Assembly: GCF_004331915.1 (NCBI RefSeq)
Contig: NZ_CP036528.1
Span: 2,276,273-2,340,272 of the forward strand
Length of the DNA: 64,000 bases
Origin: Ureibacillus thermophilus
GTDB taxonomy: Bacteria; Bacillota; Bacilli; Bacillales_A; Planococcaceae
Reading direction: 5' to 3'
This document shows positions 20,181 to 31,471 of this stretch, in pieces. The position numbers and the translations under genes are program-made. Position 1 is the stretch's first letter; the number at the start of each line of letters is the position of its first letter. The notes under the pieces were generated by a model, which searched no databases, was not told the origin of the DNA, and saw only the letters and a program-made list of their open reading frames with translations.

Positions 20181-21099
20181 TTTCCGCTTTCACCTTTTCA
20201 ATTAATTCATAGGCACCTTGTTCTGTTAAGATTTGAGCAAGCTTCTTGCCAACTTCTGCAGGATTTTGGCCTTTCACTGTTTCTTTATAACAAATGGAAC
20301 CATCTGGAGAAGCAACTAAACCAGTCATCTTCACTTCTTCCCCATCCACCGTCGCATAACCGGCAATCGGAACTTGGCAGCCTCCATCCATCGCCGCTAA
20401 AAAGGCGCGCTCAGCAATAACCGCTTTCTTTGTATTTTCATCCGTTAATTTTGCAAGCTCTGCTAACAGTTCTTCATCATCTTTCCGGCATTCAATGCCT
20501 AATGCACCTTGGGCAACGGCAGGCAAGCAAATGTCTACATCTAAATATTCTGTCACCACATCCTTTGCCCAGCCCATGCGATTCAATCCAGCAGCGGCAA
20601 GAATAATGGCATCGAAACCTTCCGTCTCCAATTTTTTCAAACGAGTATCAATGTTTCCCCGAATCCATTTAATTTCAAGATCAGGGCGCACTTGTAAAAG
20701 TTGTGCGCTGCGCCGTAAAGAACTTGTCCCAACAACAGCACCTTCAGGCAAATCTTTAAATTTCACATGATTTTTTGAAATAAGTGCATCGCGAGGGTCT
20801 TCCCTTAATGGAATGCAGCCGATTGTAAGGCCATCTGGTAAAACGGCAGGCATATCTTTCATCGAGTGGACTGCAAAATCGATTTCTTTTTCAAGCAATG
20901 CTTTTTCGATTTCTTTTACAAACAGCCCTTTTCCTCCAACTTTTGATAATTGCACATCTAATATTTTATCACCTTTTGTCACAATTTCTTTGACCTCAAA
21001 CTCAAAGGGCAAACAAGCTTTTTTGCATTGGTTAATAAACCAGTTTGTTTGTGTAAGAGCTAATTTACTTTTTCGAGAACCTACTACAATTTTTCTCAT
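20173..21099 (-). CDS. hemC: hydroxymethylbilane synthase
   Basis: 308 residues. [16 protein letters not shown], the catalytic VHSMKDMP, and [11 protein letters not shown] are all present, and the cysteine that carries the dipyrromethane cofactor is in [13 protein letters not shown]. Polymerises four porphobilinogens. Third gene of the hem operon. Confidence 0.97.
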   Translation of the reverse strand: MRKIVVGSRKSKLALTQTNWFINQCKKACLPFEFEVKEIVTKGDKILDVQLSKVGGKGLFVKEIEKALLEKEIDFAVHSMKDMPAVLPDGLTIGCIPLREDPRDALISKNHVKFKDLPEGAVVGTSSLRRSAQLLQVRPDLEIKWIRGNIDTRLKKLETEGFDAIILAAAGLNRMGWAKDVVTEYLDVDICLPAVAQGALGIECRKDDEELLAELAKLTDENTKKAVIAERAFLAAMDGGCQVPIAGYATVDGEEVKMTGLVASPDGSICYKETVKGQNPAEVGKKLAQILTEQGAYELIEKVKAENA

Positions 21100-21117
21100 G
21101 ATGAACCAACCTTTCTT

Positions 21118-21939
21118 CTAATACCATAAGTGGAAATGTGAAAACTTGCTTCCTAAAAAGAAGTTAATTAAAACGATAAAATATGCATAAATTTGAATCC
21201 ATGCAAAAGAAGTGCCAGTCATTTTTCCGCTCCGTTTTATAATCAGTACAGCCATATAGATGATGAGTATAATGAAAGATGCAATAATTTTGATATCAAA
21301 AAGCGAAACGGAATCGACCTTCATAAATGCGTATTCCAACCCAAGAAGCAAACTGATGAGCATGATCGGTATGCCAATAATAATGGAATAATTCATCCAT
21401 TGGGTCATTTGCGTCAATGAAGGCAATCGTGACCATACTTTTGTATATTTTTTCTTTTTTAATAAATGATAGAGAATTAAATATAAAATGGAGAAAACAA
21501 ATGAAACAGAAAATGCTGCATAAGCGAAAATCGCAAAACTTATATGTATAAACAGCATTTCAGATTCTAAAGTTTTTAATACAGGATTTAAATTATTTGG
21601 CGCAAATAATCGTATGGTCATAAAGATAAATCCAAGTATATTGATGAAAAAGACCGGCAAATCGACCCTCGCAATGCAATGCAAAAAAATCGACAACGTT
21701 ACAAGCAGCCATGCGTAAAAATAAATTCCTTCCGAGAGGGATAAAATCGGGAAACGTTTCGTTTCAATAATATTTAAAACGATGAAGGATGTTTGCATCA
21801 CCCACACAATCGAAATCAACCAAAAAGCCGAACGACGAATAAAAGCTTTTTTATAAAAATAATCAATAAAATATAGCATAATGCTAATTGCATAAAGAAT
21901 AACCATCATTTGATAAAGGTTTGACATCACTTCAGTCAT
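21118..21939 (-). CDS. hemX: HemX, cytochrome assembly-like membrane protein
   Basis: About 273 residues with eight hydrophobic segments, related to the CcsA/HemX family. In B. subtilis HemX lowers the HemA level. The start is placed at ATG 21939 (MTEVMSNLYQMMVILYAI) because it aligns with the usual HemX N-terminus; an upstream ATG would add 24 atypical residues. It contains the segment IHISFAIFAYAAFSVSF with a conserved His. Lies between hemA and hemC. Confidence 0.9.
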   Translation of the reverse strand: MTEVMSNLYQMMVILYAISIMLYFIDYFYKKAFIRRSAFWLISIVWVMQTSFIVLNIIETKRFPILSLSEGIYFYAWLLVTLSIFLHCIARVDLPVFFINILGFIFMTIRLFAPNNLNPVLKTLESEMLFIHISFAIFAYAAFSVSFVFSILYLILYHLLKKKKYTKVWSRLPSLTQMTQWMNYSIIIGIPIMLISLLLGLEYAFMKVDSVSLFDIKIIASFIILIIYMAVLIIKRSGKMTGTSFAWIQIYAYFIVLINFFLGSKFSHFHLWY

Positions 21940-22041
21940 ACGAAACCCTACTCCATCTAATACGTCATTTCTAGTAAAAACTAAAGCGTTTCCGTACCAA
22001 TAGTTTACCACATCGATACGAAAACGCCTTAAATTTCTTTC

Positions 22042-23397
22042 TTAAAAAGATAATTTTGGTTGATTTTCTAATTCTTGAACCATTTGTTTCTCAGCTGCTT
22101 TTAATTGTTGATTTTTCATTTCTTCTTGAACAAGTTCTTCAATTCCAAAAATTTGTTGATACAATCGAAGGTTTTGGTTTGCTTTTGGCGAGTTGGCAAT
22201 TTCCTTCACTTGAAGAATCGGTTCTTTTAACAATTGATTAATGATGGATTTCGTATGTTTATTTAAAATTTTACGTTCCCGTTCAGTTAAATTTGGCATT
22301 TTATTTTCGATGCTTTTCATTGTTTCTTGCTGAATCATCTCCGCTTTTTTGCGCAAAGCCGCAATAATCGGCACTACTCCAAGGGTTGCAAACCAGTCTT
22401 TAAATTCAGCGATTTCCTGTACAATCATTCTTTCAATTTGTTGGGCGGCCTGTTTTCGTTCCGCTAAATTCGCTTCAACGATACCTTGCAAATCGTCAAT
22501 ATCATACAAAAACACATTTGGCAAATCGCCAACTTTCGGATCAATATCCCTTGGTACAGCAATGTCTACTAAAAACAATGGCTTTCCTTTACGCAAATGA
22601 TCAACAAACTGCATCAATTCATAATCGATGACATATTGCGGGGAACCTGTTGAACTGATTAAAATATCCGTTTCTAAAAGGGTGCATTGTAATTCTTTAA
22701 TGGATTTCGCTTGTCCATTGAAACGTTCTGCAAGGGATATGGCTTTCTCAAAGGTACGATTCAATACCGTTACTTTTCCGACACCGTTTCCATACAGATT
22801 TTCCATTGCTAACTCGCCCATTTTCCCTGCGCCCAAAATTGCAACGTGCTTGTTTTTCAAAGAACCAAAAATTTTCTTTGCCAACTCCACAGCAGCATAA
22901 GATACTGAAACAGCATTTTCGTTAATCGTCGTTTCATTATGCGCTTTTTTTGCAAAAGTAATCGCTTGTTTAAACAAGCGGTTAAAAATTGTACCCGTCG
23001 CACCAATTTCTTGTGCCTCTAAAAAGCTTTTCTTCACTTGTCCAAGAATTTGCGTTTCCCCAAGAATCATGGAATCAATTCCAGCCGCTACGCGAAAAAG
23101 ATGTTTTAAAGAATCATCGCTTTCATGGATATATAAATAGTTCTCAAAATCCTCAATTGGAATGTGGAACCAATTAGATAAAAAACGTTTTATATAATAA
23201 CGTCCTGTATGCAGTTGATCGACCACTGCATAGATTTCCGTTCTATTGCAAGTTGATACGATTACATCTTCCAATATGCTTTTTTCATTTTTTAACGCAG
23301 CCATCGCTTGCGGTAATTCACTTTCAATGAACGACAGTTTTTCACGAATTTCGACTGGCGCAGTTCTATAATTCAAGCCGACAACAAGTGTGTGCAT
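22042..23397 (-). CDS. hemA: glutamyl-tRNA reductase
   Basis: 451 residues, first step of tetrapyrrole synthesis by the C5 route. Catalytic Cys in [28 protein letters not shown], the NADPH loop [11 protein letters not shown] and the C-terminal dimerisation helix are all present. ATG 23397 ([20 protein letters not shown]) is preferred to the ATG six codons upstream, because AGAGGTG fits it. Start of the hem operon. Confidence 0.96.
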   Translation of the reverse strand: MHTLVVGLNYRTAPVEIREKLSFIESELPQAMAALKNEKSILEDVIVSTCNRTEIYAVVDQLHTGRYYIKRFLSNWFHIPIEDFENYLYIHESDDSLKHLFRVAAGIDSMILGETQILGQVKKSFLEAQEIGATGTIFNRLFKQAITFAKKAHNETTINENAVSVSYAAVELAKKIFGSLKNKHVAILGAGKMGELAMENLYGNGVGKVTVLNRTFEKAISLAERFNGQAKSIKELQCTLLETDILISSTGSPQYVIDYELMQFVDHLRKGKPLFLVDIAVPRDIDPKVGDLPNVFLYDIDDLQGIVEANLAERKQAAQQIERMIVQEIAEFKDWFATLGVVPIIAALRKKAEMIQQETMKSIENKMPNLTERERKILNKHTKSIINQLLKEPILQVKEIANSPKANQNLRLYQQIFGIEELVQEEMKNQQLKAAEKQMVQELENQPKLSF

Positions 23398-23434
23398 GAA
23401 CTTTACACCTCTCACGAACTATTTCATAACTTTT

Positions 23435-23463
23435 ATTCTATCACAAAGAAAGCGCTATCTAAA
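23435..23463 (-). promoter_or_regulatory. hem operon promoter, candidate
   Basis: Minus-strand -35 TTTAGA (23463-23458), 17-base spacer, -10 TAGAAT (23440-23435), about 40 bases upstream of the hemA start. The -35 is weak. Confidence 0.5.
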
Positions 23464-23607
23464 CGCAATTTATGAAAAAGTTATGAAATATATCTTTTTC
23501 TTTAAAATAATTCTAAAATGAGAATAACAAAAAAAGATACTAATTTCAATCATAATCCACTTCAGCGTTAGTATTCATCAAATTTCGACAATTTACACTT
23601 TTCATCC

Positions 23608-23902
23608 ATTAATCAAAAAATTTTAGGGGTAGTTGAAAGAATTTTGATAAAAAATTGATATAACGAAAAATTGATTGGAGTGACGGGGCAAATTTCTGTC
23701 GCACACGCTTAGTCGCAAAGCAAAGCTTTCCTGCAACGAGTCCTCTAGAGACCACAAGGAGCGAAGGGATGACTCAGAGGCGGCTCGAGCCGGACCCTGC
23801 GGAAAGCGTCCCCGGAACGGAAATCAATTTTTAATAACATATCAAAAAAACATCATTTTCTTTTTGGAGAAAATGATGTTTTTTTAGGTTTGTGCCAGCC
23901 TC
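23608..23902 (+). repeat. repeat family A, copy 1 (left end degenerate)
   Basis: MITE-like repeat between hemA and the SLH protein gene. The left terminal repeat is eroded, but the body (GGGGTAGTTGAAAG, TTGATTGGAGTGACGGGGC, GGAAAGCGTCCCCGGAACGG) and the hairpin AACATCATTTTCT / AGAAAATGATGTT with a T-run (about 23850-23886) match the other copies. The right end reads TGTGCCAGCCTC, one mismatch from TGTCCCAGCCTC. It fills most of the 556-base gap 23398-23953; the rest is A/T-rich with only the hemA promoter. Confidence 0.85.
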
Positions 23903-23953
23903 CCTTAATATTGTTAAGGTCAACTTTTTGAATTTCCTTTAATTAATTGACAT

Positions 23954-25414
23954 TCACTCAAAGAAAAGAATATCTTCCCGATAATTTTGCTGCAAATCTT
24001 TTTCTAAATACTCAAGGAAGCGAATTATGACTGCAGAAGCTTGAGCACGAGTTAAAGGTTCATTTGGACGGAAGTTTCCATATTCATCCCCATTCATTAA
24101 TCCAAGTTCCGATGCTATATATACACCATCACGTGCATAGTCAGAGATGGCTGCGTTGTCTCTAAAATTTGTTCGATATCCAGGATCTGGAGCTTTCGAT
24201 TCCAAACCTAATGCCCGAACAAAAATCGTTGCTGCTTGCTCGCGTAAAATATAGCCATTTGGTTCAAAAATCCGCTTTCCTGTTTTATAATCCAATGTGC
24301 CTTTAATAACTCCTTTTTCAACTGCAGAAACAATATATTCATAATCTTTTATGTTTGTATTTAAATCCGGGAAAATTTTCTGCTTATTTTTGTTTTTATT
24401 ATTTTTTTGATCTTCTACGCGCAAATCAATTGCTTTTCCAATAGCAATTGTAAAATCAAGCCGTGTCATCGGTGTATTTGGAGAGAAAAAGTTTGAATTA
24501 TCATTGAAAACGCCTAAAGAATATAGCTTTTCAATTGAATCTTTTGCCCAATGATTTGATAAATCTCGGAATTTCGGTACAATTAATCTTTCGATAGCAG
24601 GTGTTTTCGAAGCATTTAAAGTGAATGACCCTGAGCCATACCCTTTTAAATTATAGTGAAACTTCGAAACTGCGCTCTCTTCTGTTTTTACATAATAGCC
24701 ACCATAAAAGCTTGATAATGAAGCTGGATTCTTTTCATACTCTAATTTACGAGTTTTCGAAGAAGATACAGTATTTTTTATTGTTCCCACTGAACCATCA
24801 GCAAATCGAATAGTTTGTTCGGTCATTTGAGTTTCTGTAGATCCCCAAAAGTTTTCATACCCAACAAGTTTGCTTTGTACTTCCACTAAAATATTAAAGG
24901 TAATTCCATTATCTTTATATTCATATTTTTTTGTTCCAGTAATAATTTCATCAAAATAATTTGATGCCGGTAAATTATCCGTCACTCTTCCTTTTGTAAT
25001 ATGATAGCCATTTTTGACGATGCTATAAGTGATTCCATTAATGGTAATTTTTTCATCAAAACTGGACAATTTTCCGTTAGCAGTGCTCTGCCCAATGGCA
25101 TCATAGTTTTCAACATCTAAATCATACTTAACCGTACGAGTGAGTTTGTCTCCTTTGTTTGGTCCAGTAAGCGTCATTTTATAAGTTTCTGTAATCTTAC
25201 CTTTTGACTCTTTTCTAGTTACAGTAACACTGCTTGCATCCCCGGTAAAGCGAACCGGCTTACCTGTAATAAATACATATTCTTCGTAAGTATAATCGTC
25301 TTTTACTCCTCCAGTCATATCCATAATTTCGGCTTTTGATGGCTTGGGATCACTGACGAAAATGAAAATAATTGCTGCGATTGCTATGACGACATTAAAA
25401 AGTTTTATTTTCAT
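23954..25414 (-). CDS. secreted S-layer-homology (SLH) domain protein
   Basis: 486 residues: signal peptide (KLFNVVIAIAAIIFIFV), a beta-rich N-terminal half of unknown fold, then three SLH modules beginning FRDLSNHWAKDSIEKLYSLG, IFPDLNTNIKDYEYIVSAVE and FRDNAAISDYARDGVYIA, each followed by a G.F.PN..L.R... type motif. SLH modules bind pyruvylated wall polymer, so the protein is probably wall-anchored. It lies 60 bases after another secreted protein and was inserted, with that gene, between hemA and ysxC relative to B. subtilis. Confidence 0.85.
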   Translation of the reverse strand: MKIKLFNVVIAIAAIIFIFVSDPKPSKAEIMDMTGGVKDDYTYEEYVFITGKPVRFTGDASSVTVTRKESKGKITETYKMTLTGPNKGDKLTRTVKYDLDVENYDAIGQSTANGKLSSFDEKITINGITYSIVKNGYHITKGRVTDNLPASNYFDEIITGTKKYEYKDNGITFNILVEVQSKLVGYENFWGSTETQMTEQTIRFADGSVGTIKNTVSSSKTRKLEYEKNPASLSSFYGGYYVKTEESAVSKFHYNLKGYGSGSFTLNASKTPAIERLIVPKFRDLSNHWAKDSIEKLYSLGVFNDNSNFFSPNTPMTRLDFTIAIGKAIDLRVEDQKNNKNKNKQKIFPDLNTNIKDYEYIVSAVEKGVIKGTLDYKTGKRIFEPNGYILREQAATIFVRALGLESKAPDPGYRTNFRDNAAISDYARDGVYIASELGLMNGDEYGNFRPNEPLTRAQASAVIIRFLEYLEKDLQQNYREDILFFE

Positions 25415-25474
25415 AGATTTATAAGCTACCTCTCTTTCATTTTCAGAACACTTGGAAGAAGGAATCTATTAGTT

Positions 25475-26587
25475 TTAATTTAGGTTAATCAGCTGCGCAT
25501 AATAGTCTCCAGTTATCAATTCATCAACGATGACCAAATTTATAGCATAATTTGGTATTAATGACGTTCGATCAATCAATTGACCGTTTGATATGATGAT
25601 TGTGCCTTCATGTAAATAAACCCTCCCATTTATTTTTAAATTAATAAATCGATAGGAAGGATTAACGGCAGTAATTTGTTCACGAAATGTCCAACCGGCA
25701 TTGGAAATCACAACCATTCGTTCCGCCATTTCTTCACCATTTTTTTCTGTAGTGATAAAATAAACCATACTATTTTTATAAGATTTTAAATCGCTTGCTG
25801 AAACTTTTTCTTTTCCAACGAAAATTGGATTTTCCGATTCAAAAGTAAATGTTTTTAACTCGTAGAATCTTGAAGTATTCTTAAACACTCCTGTTCTATT
25901 GTCATACATTTCTAAATTGTTTAGAACAATCGAATTTGAATATGGGTTAACAGATTGTATTTTGCCGCGATAGATATTTTTAATCTTTACACCATCCACA
26001 GCTATATCCAATTCAGAAACGACAGATGAAGTGGCACTTGAAAACTTCAAAATTACTCGATCTCCCTCATTTAATGCATCTAAACTCGCAATAGATTCTC
26101 CTTTTCTTATTTTTGTATTTTTATTGATGTAAAAAGTTTTAGATTCTGTATCATTATCCAATTTTACGCGAATAAATGTGCCTTTCGAGCTTATTTCCGT
26201 AACAACTCCCGTTTTTTCTTTACTATTTTTAGGAATGGCTCCTTGATTACTGTTTACCGTTCCCTTTAAATCCGTTACTTTTCTTAATGAAACCGTGGCT
26301 TCAACGGTCATTCCTTTTTTAAAACCTTCAATTGTCGTAAGCGTATTGTTAATAAAATAATTTGTATGCTGGTCAATATTTAATGTAACTTTTGTTCCAT
26401 TGTTACTTTTAATCACAATTTGTGTTGGGATACTTTCAGAATTACTTTTACCATTTTGGTTTTCTGAACTATAAACCACATCTTCAAGAATACCTTTGTA
26501 GATGGTTGCTGCATTTACTTTACCTACAGAGATCAGATTCATGAAGAACAATAAAACAATCATTATGTATATCCATTTCTTACACAA
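25475..26587 (-). CDS. secreted beta-rich repeat protein, unknown
   Basis: 370 residues with a signal peptide (WIYIMIVLLFFMNLISVG, cleavage near VNA-ATIYKG). The mature part is built from about four related units of the type YKGxIxxV...IxLxNxTxF.I...ixk...sL..LxxGDxV (for example TGVVTEISSKGTFIRVKLDN and YRGKIQSVNPYSNSIVLNN), suggestive of small beta-barrel modules. No catalytic motif is seen. The adjacent SLH protein is co-oriented and close enough for one transcript, so the two may work together at the cell surface. Confidence 0.7.
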   Translation of the reverse strand: MCKKWIYIMIVLLFFMNLISVGKVNAATIYKGILEDVVYSSENQNGKSNSESIPTQIVIKSNNGTKVTLNIDQHTNYFINNTLTTIEGFKKGMTVEATVSLRKVTDLKGTVNSNQGAIPKNSKEKTGVVTEISSKGTFIRVKLDNDTESKTFYINKNTKIRKGESIASLDALNEGDRVILKFSSATSSVVSELDIAVDGVKIKNIYRGKIQSVNPYSNSIVLNNLEMYDNRTGVFKNTSRFYELKTFTFESENPIFVGKEKVSASDLKSYKNSMVYFITTEKNGEEMAERMVVISNAGWTFREQITAVNPSYRFINLKINGRVYLHEGTIIISNGQLIDRTSLIPNYAINLVIVDELITGDYYAQLINLN

Positions 26588-26729
26588 TGCTAAAATCCTC
26601 CTCTAATGTCCCATTTCATTCTCTATTCCATAGCAAGAAAAAACTCCTAAATATTTTATCGGTATAAAAGCAGGTAAATTAAGGACTTACTGCCATTTAT
26701 ACAAAAATCTACATAAAATCAGTTTAGAT

Positions 26730-26774
26730 AAAAAAAGCAATTTGGAAATGTATGATTTCCAAATTGCCCTTTTT
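26730..26774 (-). terminator. lonA-engB terminator
   Basis: Perfect 13-bp stem GCAATTTGGAAAT / ATTTCCAAATTGC at 26736-26767 with A and T runs on both sides, 17 bases after the engB stop. Likely bidirectional. Confidence 0.92.
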
Positions 26775-26791
26775 CGTAGGTATGTATGGAA

Positions 26792-27373
26792 TCACATGAA
26801 CTTTTCAATTTCAGCCCATGTTTCTTCCACTCCTAATCCTGTTTCAGCCGAGAAAAGAATGAGAGGTTCATCTTTTTCCATTTTTAATGTTTCTCGTACA
26901 ATTTTTTTATGTTTATCCCATCTGCCTCTTGGAATTTTATCTGCTTTTGTTGCAATGACAATGGAAGGGATATTGTAATACTTTAAAAAATTATACATCA
27001 TTTTATCATCGTCTGTCGGTGCATGCCGCAAATCAATAATTAAAAGGACTGCTTTTAATCCAGCGCGGCCGGTCATATACCGTTCAATCATTTTCCCCCA
27101 AGCTTCCCGCTCTTTCTTTGATACTTTGGCATAGCCATAGCCTGGAACGTCCACAAAAAACAGCACTTCATTAATTTTATAAAAATTGAGCGTTTGTGTT
27201 TTTCCAGGCTTTGATGACGTACGAGCCAAGGATTTCCGATTGACCATCTTATTGATGAAAGAAGATTTACCGACATTGGAACGGCCGGCTAAGGCGAATT
27301 CAGGAAGACCTGCATCAGGATATTGCTCCGGCTTTACAGCACTGATTACGAATTCCGCTTGATTTACCTTCAT
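26792..27373 (-). CDS. engB: ribosome biogenesis GTPase EngB (YsxC)
   Basis: 193 residues, TRAFAC GTPase needed for 50S assembly. G1 [10 protein letters not shown]3 [10 protein letters not shown]4 ATKADK and G5-like LFSAETGLG are intact. Its ATG follows the lonA stop with no gap, and the ribosome site GGAGG lies within the last lonA codons, so translation is coupled. Confidence 0.96.
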   Translation of the reverse strand: MKVNQAEFVISAVKPEQYPDAGLPEFALAGRSNVGKSSFINKMVNRKSLARTSSKPGKTQTLNFYKINEVLFFVDVPGYGYAKVSKKEREAWGKMIERYMTGRAGLKAVLLIIDLRHAPTDDDKMMYNFLKYYNIPSIVIATKADKIPRGRWDKHKKIVRETLKMEKDEPLILFSAETGLGVEETWAEIEKFM

Positions 27374-29692
27374 CTAAAATCCTCCAACAAGGGCGATTTT
27401 CAACACTTCTTCCGCAGTTTTTACCGGCTTGAATGTTAGCTGTTCGCGGACTGTTTCAGGAATATCATCAATATCCCTCTCATTATCTTGAGGAATGATA
27501 ATCGTTGTAAGACCTGCACGATGCGCACCCAAAGATTTTTCCTTCAGGCCGCCAATTGGCAATACTCGCCCTCTAAGTGTGATTTCGCCCGTCATGCCTA
27601 CTTCTTTTTTGATTGGCTTATTGGAAATGGCAGATACAAGTGCTGTCGCAATGGTAATACCCGCTGATGGTCCATCTTTAGGTACCGCTCCTTCTGGGAC
27701 GTGAATATGAATATCGTGCTGCTCAAAATAGTCTGCATCTAGGTTAAGCCGTTCCGATAAAGATCGGACGTAAGACAGGGCTGTTTGAGCAGATTCTTTC
27801 ATTACATCCCCAAGCTTTCCTGTTAGAAGCAGTTTTCCTTTTCCAGGAGTTAATGATACTTCAATTTGAAGGGTATCTCCGCCAACAGTCGTATATGCTA
27901 AGCCGGTTGCTACCCCTATTTGGTCTTCCAATTCCGCTTGACCATAGCGATATTTATGTTTGCCTAACATTTCAATTAATGTTTTTGAATTAACCGTCAC
28001 CCGTTTACGTTCGCCGGAAACAATAACTTTCGCCACTTTTCGGCATACCGCAGCGATTTGGCGTTGAAGTCCCCGAACCCCAGCTTCCCGCGTATAATAG
28101 CGGATTAAATCTACAATTGCTTCTTCTTTAAAAACAATTTGTGATTTTTTCAAGCCGTTTTCTTCCAACTGTTTCGGAATGAGATGATTTTTTGCGATTT
28201 GCAATTTTTCCATTTCTGTATAACCGGAGATAGAAATGACTTCCATACGGTCTAATAGCGGACCTGGAATCGTGCTTAAATCGTTCGCAGTCGCAATAAA
28301 CATCACTTGCGATAAGTCATACGGCTCTTCGATGTAATGGTCGCTGAATGTATGATTTTGTTCAGGGTCCAATACTTCCAGCATAGCTGCAGAAGGATCT
28401 CCTCTGAAATCATTGGACATTTTATCGATTTCATCCAATAAAAATACCGGGTTGATCGTGCCAGCCTTTTTCATGCCTTGAATAATGCGCCCTGGCATAG
28501 CTCCTACATAAGTGCGTCTGTGTCCGCGAATTTCCGACTCGTCTCGAACACCGCCAAGAGAAATCCGGACAAATTTGCGGTTCAAACTTTCTGCAATGGA
28601 TCTTGCAAGGGACGTTTTTCCGACGCCTGGAGGACCAACTAAACAAAGGATTGGACCTCGAAGGGAATTTTTTAATTGCCGTACAGACAAATATTCCAAA
28701 ATGCGCTCTTTGACTTTTTCCAAACCATCATGATCGCGGTCTAAAATTTCTTCCGCTACTCTAATATCAAGTCTATCTTCTGTTTTCTCTTTCCAAGGAA
28801 TCGTAACAAGCCATTCAATATAATTGCGAATCACGCCGCTTTCAGCACTTGCAGCTGGCAATTTTTCATAGCGGTCAAGCTCTTTCAATGCCACTTTTTG
28901 AGTGGATTCAGGCATGCCAGCCTCTTCAATTCGTTTTTTAAGGTCTGCAATTTCTCCGCTTTTTCCTTCACGGTCTCCAAGTTCCGCTTGAATCGCTTTC
29001 ATTTGTTCACGCAAATAATATTCCTTTTGCGTGCGCTCCATTGCTTGCTTTACTTTTGTAGAGATTTTCTTTTCTAAATTCAATACTTCCTGTTCATCAT
29101 GCAAGCGAATCATTAAATGATCCAATCGTTTTTTAATATTGAACATGCTGAGGACTTCTTGCTTTTCCGCTATTTTAAAAGGCAAATGGGAAGCGATGAT
29201 ATCGGCCAGTCTTCCAGGCTCCTCGATATCCATAACTGCTTGAATCGTTTCAGCAGTAATTTTATTGGAAGCCTTCGCATATTTTTCAAAATAATTCATC
29301 ACGGTGCGCATTAACGCTTCCGTTTCAACGTCTTTTTCTTTTGAATCTTCGTGCAATTCAATATCTACGGTTGTAAAATCATCATTTTCCTGGTATTTGA
29401 TAATTTTGCCTCGGCAAATTCCTTCCACGAGAATTCGCAATGTACCATTCGGCAGTTTCAACATTTGTTTGACAGAGACATATGTCCCAATCATGTATAA
29501 ATCTTCTTTCTCCGGCATTTCTACACGCATATCCTTTTGAGCCGTCAAGAAGATTTTGTTGTCATTCACCATCGCATGTTCTAAAGCAGCAACGGAACGT
29601 TTTCTTCCTACATCAATATGTAAAACCATTGAAGGGAAAACGAGTAGTCCGCGCAAAGGGAGCAACGGAACATTTTTCTTTATTTCAGCCAT
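27374..29692 (-). CDS. lon: ATP-dependent protease LonA
   Basis: 772 residues: LAN substrate-binding domain ([19 protein letters not shown]), coiled coil, AAA+ module ([23 protein letters not shown]), and C-terminal protease with catalytic Ser in [13 protein letters not shown] and Lys in [11 protein letters not shown]. Degrades misfolded and regulatory proteins. Directly upstream of engB; the lonB gene that lies between clpX and lonA in B. subtilis is not here. Confidence 0.97.
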   Translation of the reverse strand: MAEIKKNVPLLPLRGLLVFPSMVLHIDVGRKRSVAALEHAMVNDNKIFLTAQKDMRVEMPEKEDLYMIGTYVSVKQMLKLPNGTLRILVEGICRGKIIKYQENDDFTTVDIELHEDSKEKDVETEALMRTVMNYFEKYAKASNKITAETIQAVMDIEEPGRLADIIASHLPFKIAEKQEVLSMFNIKKRLDHLMIRLHDEQEVLNLEKKISTKVKQAMERTQKEYYLREQMKAIQAELGDREGKSGEIADLKKRIEEAGMPESTQKVALKELDRYEKLPAASAESGVIRNYIEWLVTIPWKEKTEDRLDIRVAEEILDRDHDGLEKVKERILEYLSVRQLKNSLRGPILCLVGPPGVGKTSLARSIAESLNRKFVRISLGGVRDESEIRGHRRTYVGAMPGRIIQGMKKAGTINPVFLLDEIDKMSNDFRGDPSAAMLEVLDPEQNHTFSDHYIEEPYDLSQVMFIATANDLSTIPGPLLDRMEVISISGYTEMEKLQIAKNHLIPKQLEENGLKKSQIVFKEEAIVDLIRYYTREAGVRGLQRQIAAVCRKVAKVIVSGERKRVTVNSKTLIEMLGKHKYRYGQAELEDQIGVATGLAYTTVGGDTLQIEVSLTPGKGKLLLTGKLGDVMKESAQTALSYVRSLSERLNLDADYFEQHDIHIHVPEGAVPKDGPSAGITIATALVSAISNKPIKKEVGMTGEITLRGRVLPIGGLKEKSLGAHRAGLTTIIIPQDNERDIDDIPETVREQLTFKPVKTAEEVLKIALVGGF

Positions 29693-29989
29693 GCGGGTTC
29701 CTCACCTCCATTATGATACTAACGAATGCACCCGCTTCTGCAAGTTTTAGTATGTGAAAAAATAAGAAGTTTTCACTTGGATTTACATAGCAATTTTAAA
29801 ATTTTTTCTTTCATGGAGCATTAATTAACAATAGTTTATTCAAAAAATAAGTTAAAGAATTATCAAAAATATTTTTTAAAAAATGTCATTCGAATTTTCG
29901 TGATAAAGAGCTGACTCACGAGAAATGCATGGTGCACATTCGCAGTCAGCTCTTTATGAAATAAAACTTTTGAATTGCTTGTTTCTAAC
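29693..29989 (-). terminator. clpX-lonA intergenic region with clpX terminator hairpin
   Basis: The 297-base gap holds an inverted repeat AAAGAGCTGACT / AGTCAGCTCTTT at about 29904-29956, 33 bases after the clpX stop; the loop is long and the T-run is weak, so it is a probable but imperfect terminator. The rest (29757-29900) is A/T-rich and should carry the lonA promoter, which I could not place. Confidence 0.55.
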
Positions 29990-31264
29990 TTATGCAGAAG
30001 TTTTTTTATTGTCCTTTAAATCTTTCAATTCAGTGCCATCGTTCAAAATTAATTTCGGCTGTGCTTTTTCTGTAATGGTTTCTTTTGTGACGATGCATTT
30101 CACAATATCATCGCGGGATGGCAATTCATACATCATGTCAAGCATAATATTTTCAATAATTGAGCGAAGTCCACGGGCACCTGTTTTGCGTTCAATAGCT
30201 TCTTTCGCAATTGCTTGAAGCGCTTCTTCCTCAAATTCCAACTCTACATTATCCAATTCCAGCATTTTTTGATACTGTTTCACTAAAGCATTTTTCGGCT
30301 CTGTTAAAATTCGCACCAATGCTTCTTCATTTAATTGTTCAAGTGTGGCAATCACAGGCAAACGGCCAATAAATTCTGGAATTAGACCAAATTTTAATAA
30401 ATCTTCTGGAATTAATTGTGAAATCAAGGAATCGCTTTCCACATTTTTATTTTTCGCATCTGAACCAAAGCCAATGACTTTCTGGCCTAAGCGGCGTTTA
30501 ATAATATTTTCAATTCCATCGAAAGCCCCGCCGACGATAAATAAAATATTGGTTGTATCAATTTGCAAAAACTCTTGATGCGGATGTTTTCGTCCTCCTT
30601 GAGGCGGAACGCTTGCCACTGTACCTTCAAGAATTTTTAAGAGAGCTTGTTGAACACCTTCGCCGGACACGTCACGTGTAATGGAAGGATTTTCAGATTT
30701 GCGGGCAATTTTGTCAATTTCATCTATATAAATAATTCCTTTTTCCGCTCTTTCAATATCATAATCAGCCGCTTGAATTAATTTTAACAAAATATTTTCT
30801 ACGTCTTCTCCTACATACCCTGCTTCTGTTAATGAAGTTGCATCAGCAATGGCAAATGGAACATTCAAAATTCTTGCAAGGGTCTGAGCAAGCAACGTTT
30901 TCCCGCTTCCTGTAGGTCCAATAAGAATAATATTGGACTTTGACAACTCCACATCATCTATTTTACTATTTGAATTGATTCGTTTGTAATGGTTATATAC
31001 AGCTACTGCAAGCGCTTTTTTTGCGCGTTCTTGTCCAATCACATACTCATCTAAAATGCTTAAAATTTCTTTCGGTTTTGGCACATCTTGAAAATCGATT
31101 TCCTCTTCTGTGCCTAATTCCTCAACTACAATTTCGGAACAAAGCTCAATACATTCGTCACAAATATAAACACCAGGGCCAGCTACTAATTTTCGTACCT
31201 GTTCCTGAGGCTTTCCACAAAAAGAACACTTTAAATTGCCTTTTTCATCATTAAATTTAAACAA
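29990..31264 (-). CDS. clpX: ClpX, ATPase subunit of ClpXP protease
   Basis: 424 residues: N-terminal zinc domain ([19 protein letters not shown]), Walker [13 protein letters not shown], Walker [13 protein letters not shown], and the IGF loop in [11 protein letters not shown] that docks ClpP. Start is TTG (31264) with GGGGTG upstream ([12 protein letters not shown]). Downstream of tig as in B. subtilis. Confidence 0.97.
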   Translation of the reverse strand: MFKFNDEKGNLKCSFCGKPQEQVRKLVAGPGVYICDECIELCSEIVVEELGTEEEIDFQDVPKPKEILSILDEYVIGQERAKKALAVAVYNHYKRINSNSKIDDVELSKSNIILIGPTGSGKTLLAQTLARILNVPFAIADATSLTEAGYVGEDVENILLKLIQAADYDIERAEKGIIYIDEIDKIARKSENPSITRDVSGEGVQQALLKILEGTVASVPPQGGRKHPHQEFLQIDTTNILFIVGGAFDGIENIIKRRLGQKVIGFGSDAKNKNVESDSLISQLIPEDLLKFGLIPEFIGRLPVIATLEQLNEEALVRILTEPKNALVKQYQKMLELDNVELEFEEEALQAIAKEAIERKTGARGLRSIIENIMLDMMYELPSRDDIVKCIVTKETITEKAQPKLILNDGTELKDLKDNKKTSA

Positions 31265-31382
31265 TTTGTTTCACCCCTATTCAAGCAACAATCTTACAAG
31301 ATATTGAGCACTTTAGCAAACAAGAAGTATTAAATGCCCACTTTTTTATCTGTAAGTATGTAAAAAAAATTATGGTTGGTAC

Positions 31383-31420
31383 AAAACAAGGCACGGTAGT
31401 ATACGCCGTACCTTGTTTTG
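31383..31420 (-). terminator. tig terminator
   Basis: Hairpin CAAGGTACGG / CCGTGCCTTG flanked by AAAA and TTTT on both sides, about 50 bases after the tig stop. Confidence 0.8.
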
Positions 31421-31471
31421 GAAAAATATTTAATTAATTCCACTACGCTAAATTGTAAAGGAAAGCAAAAA

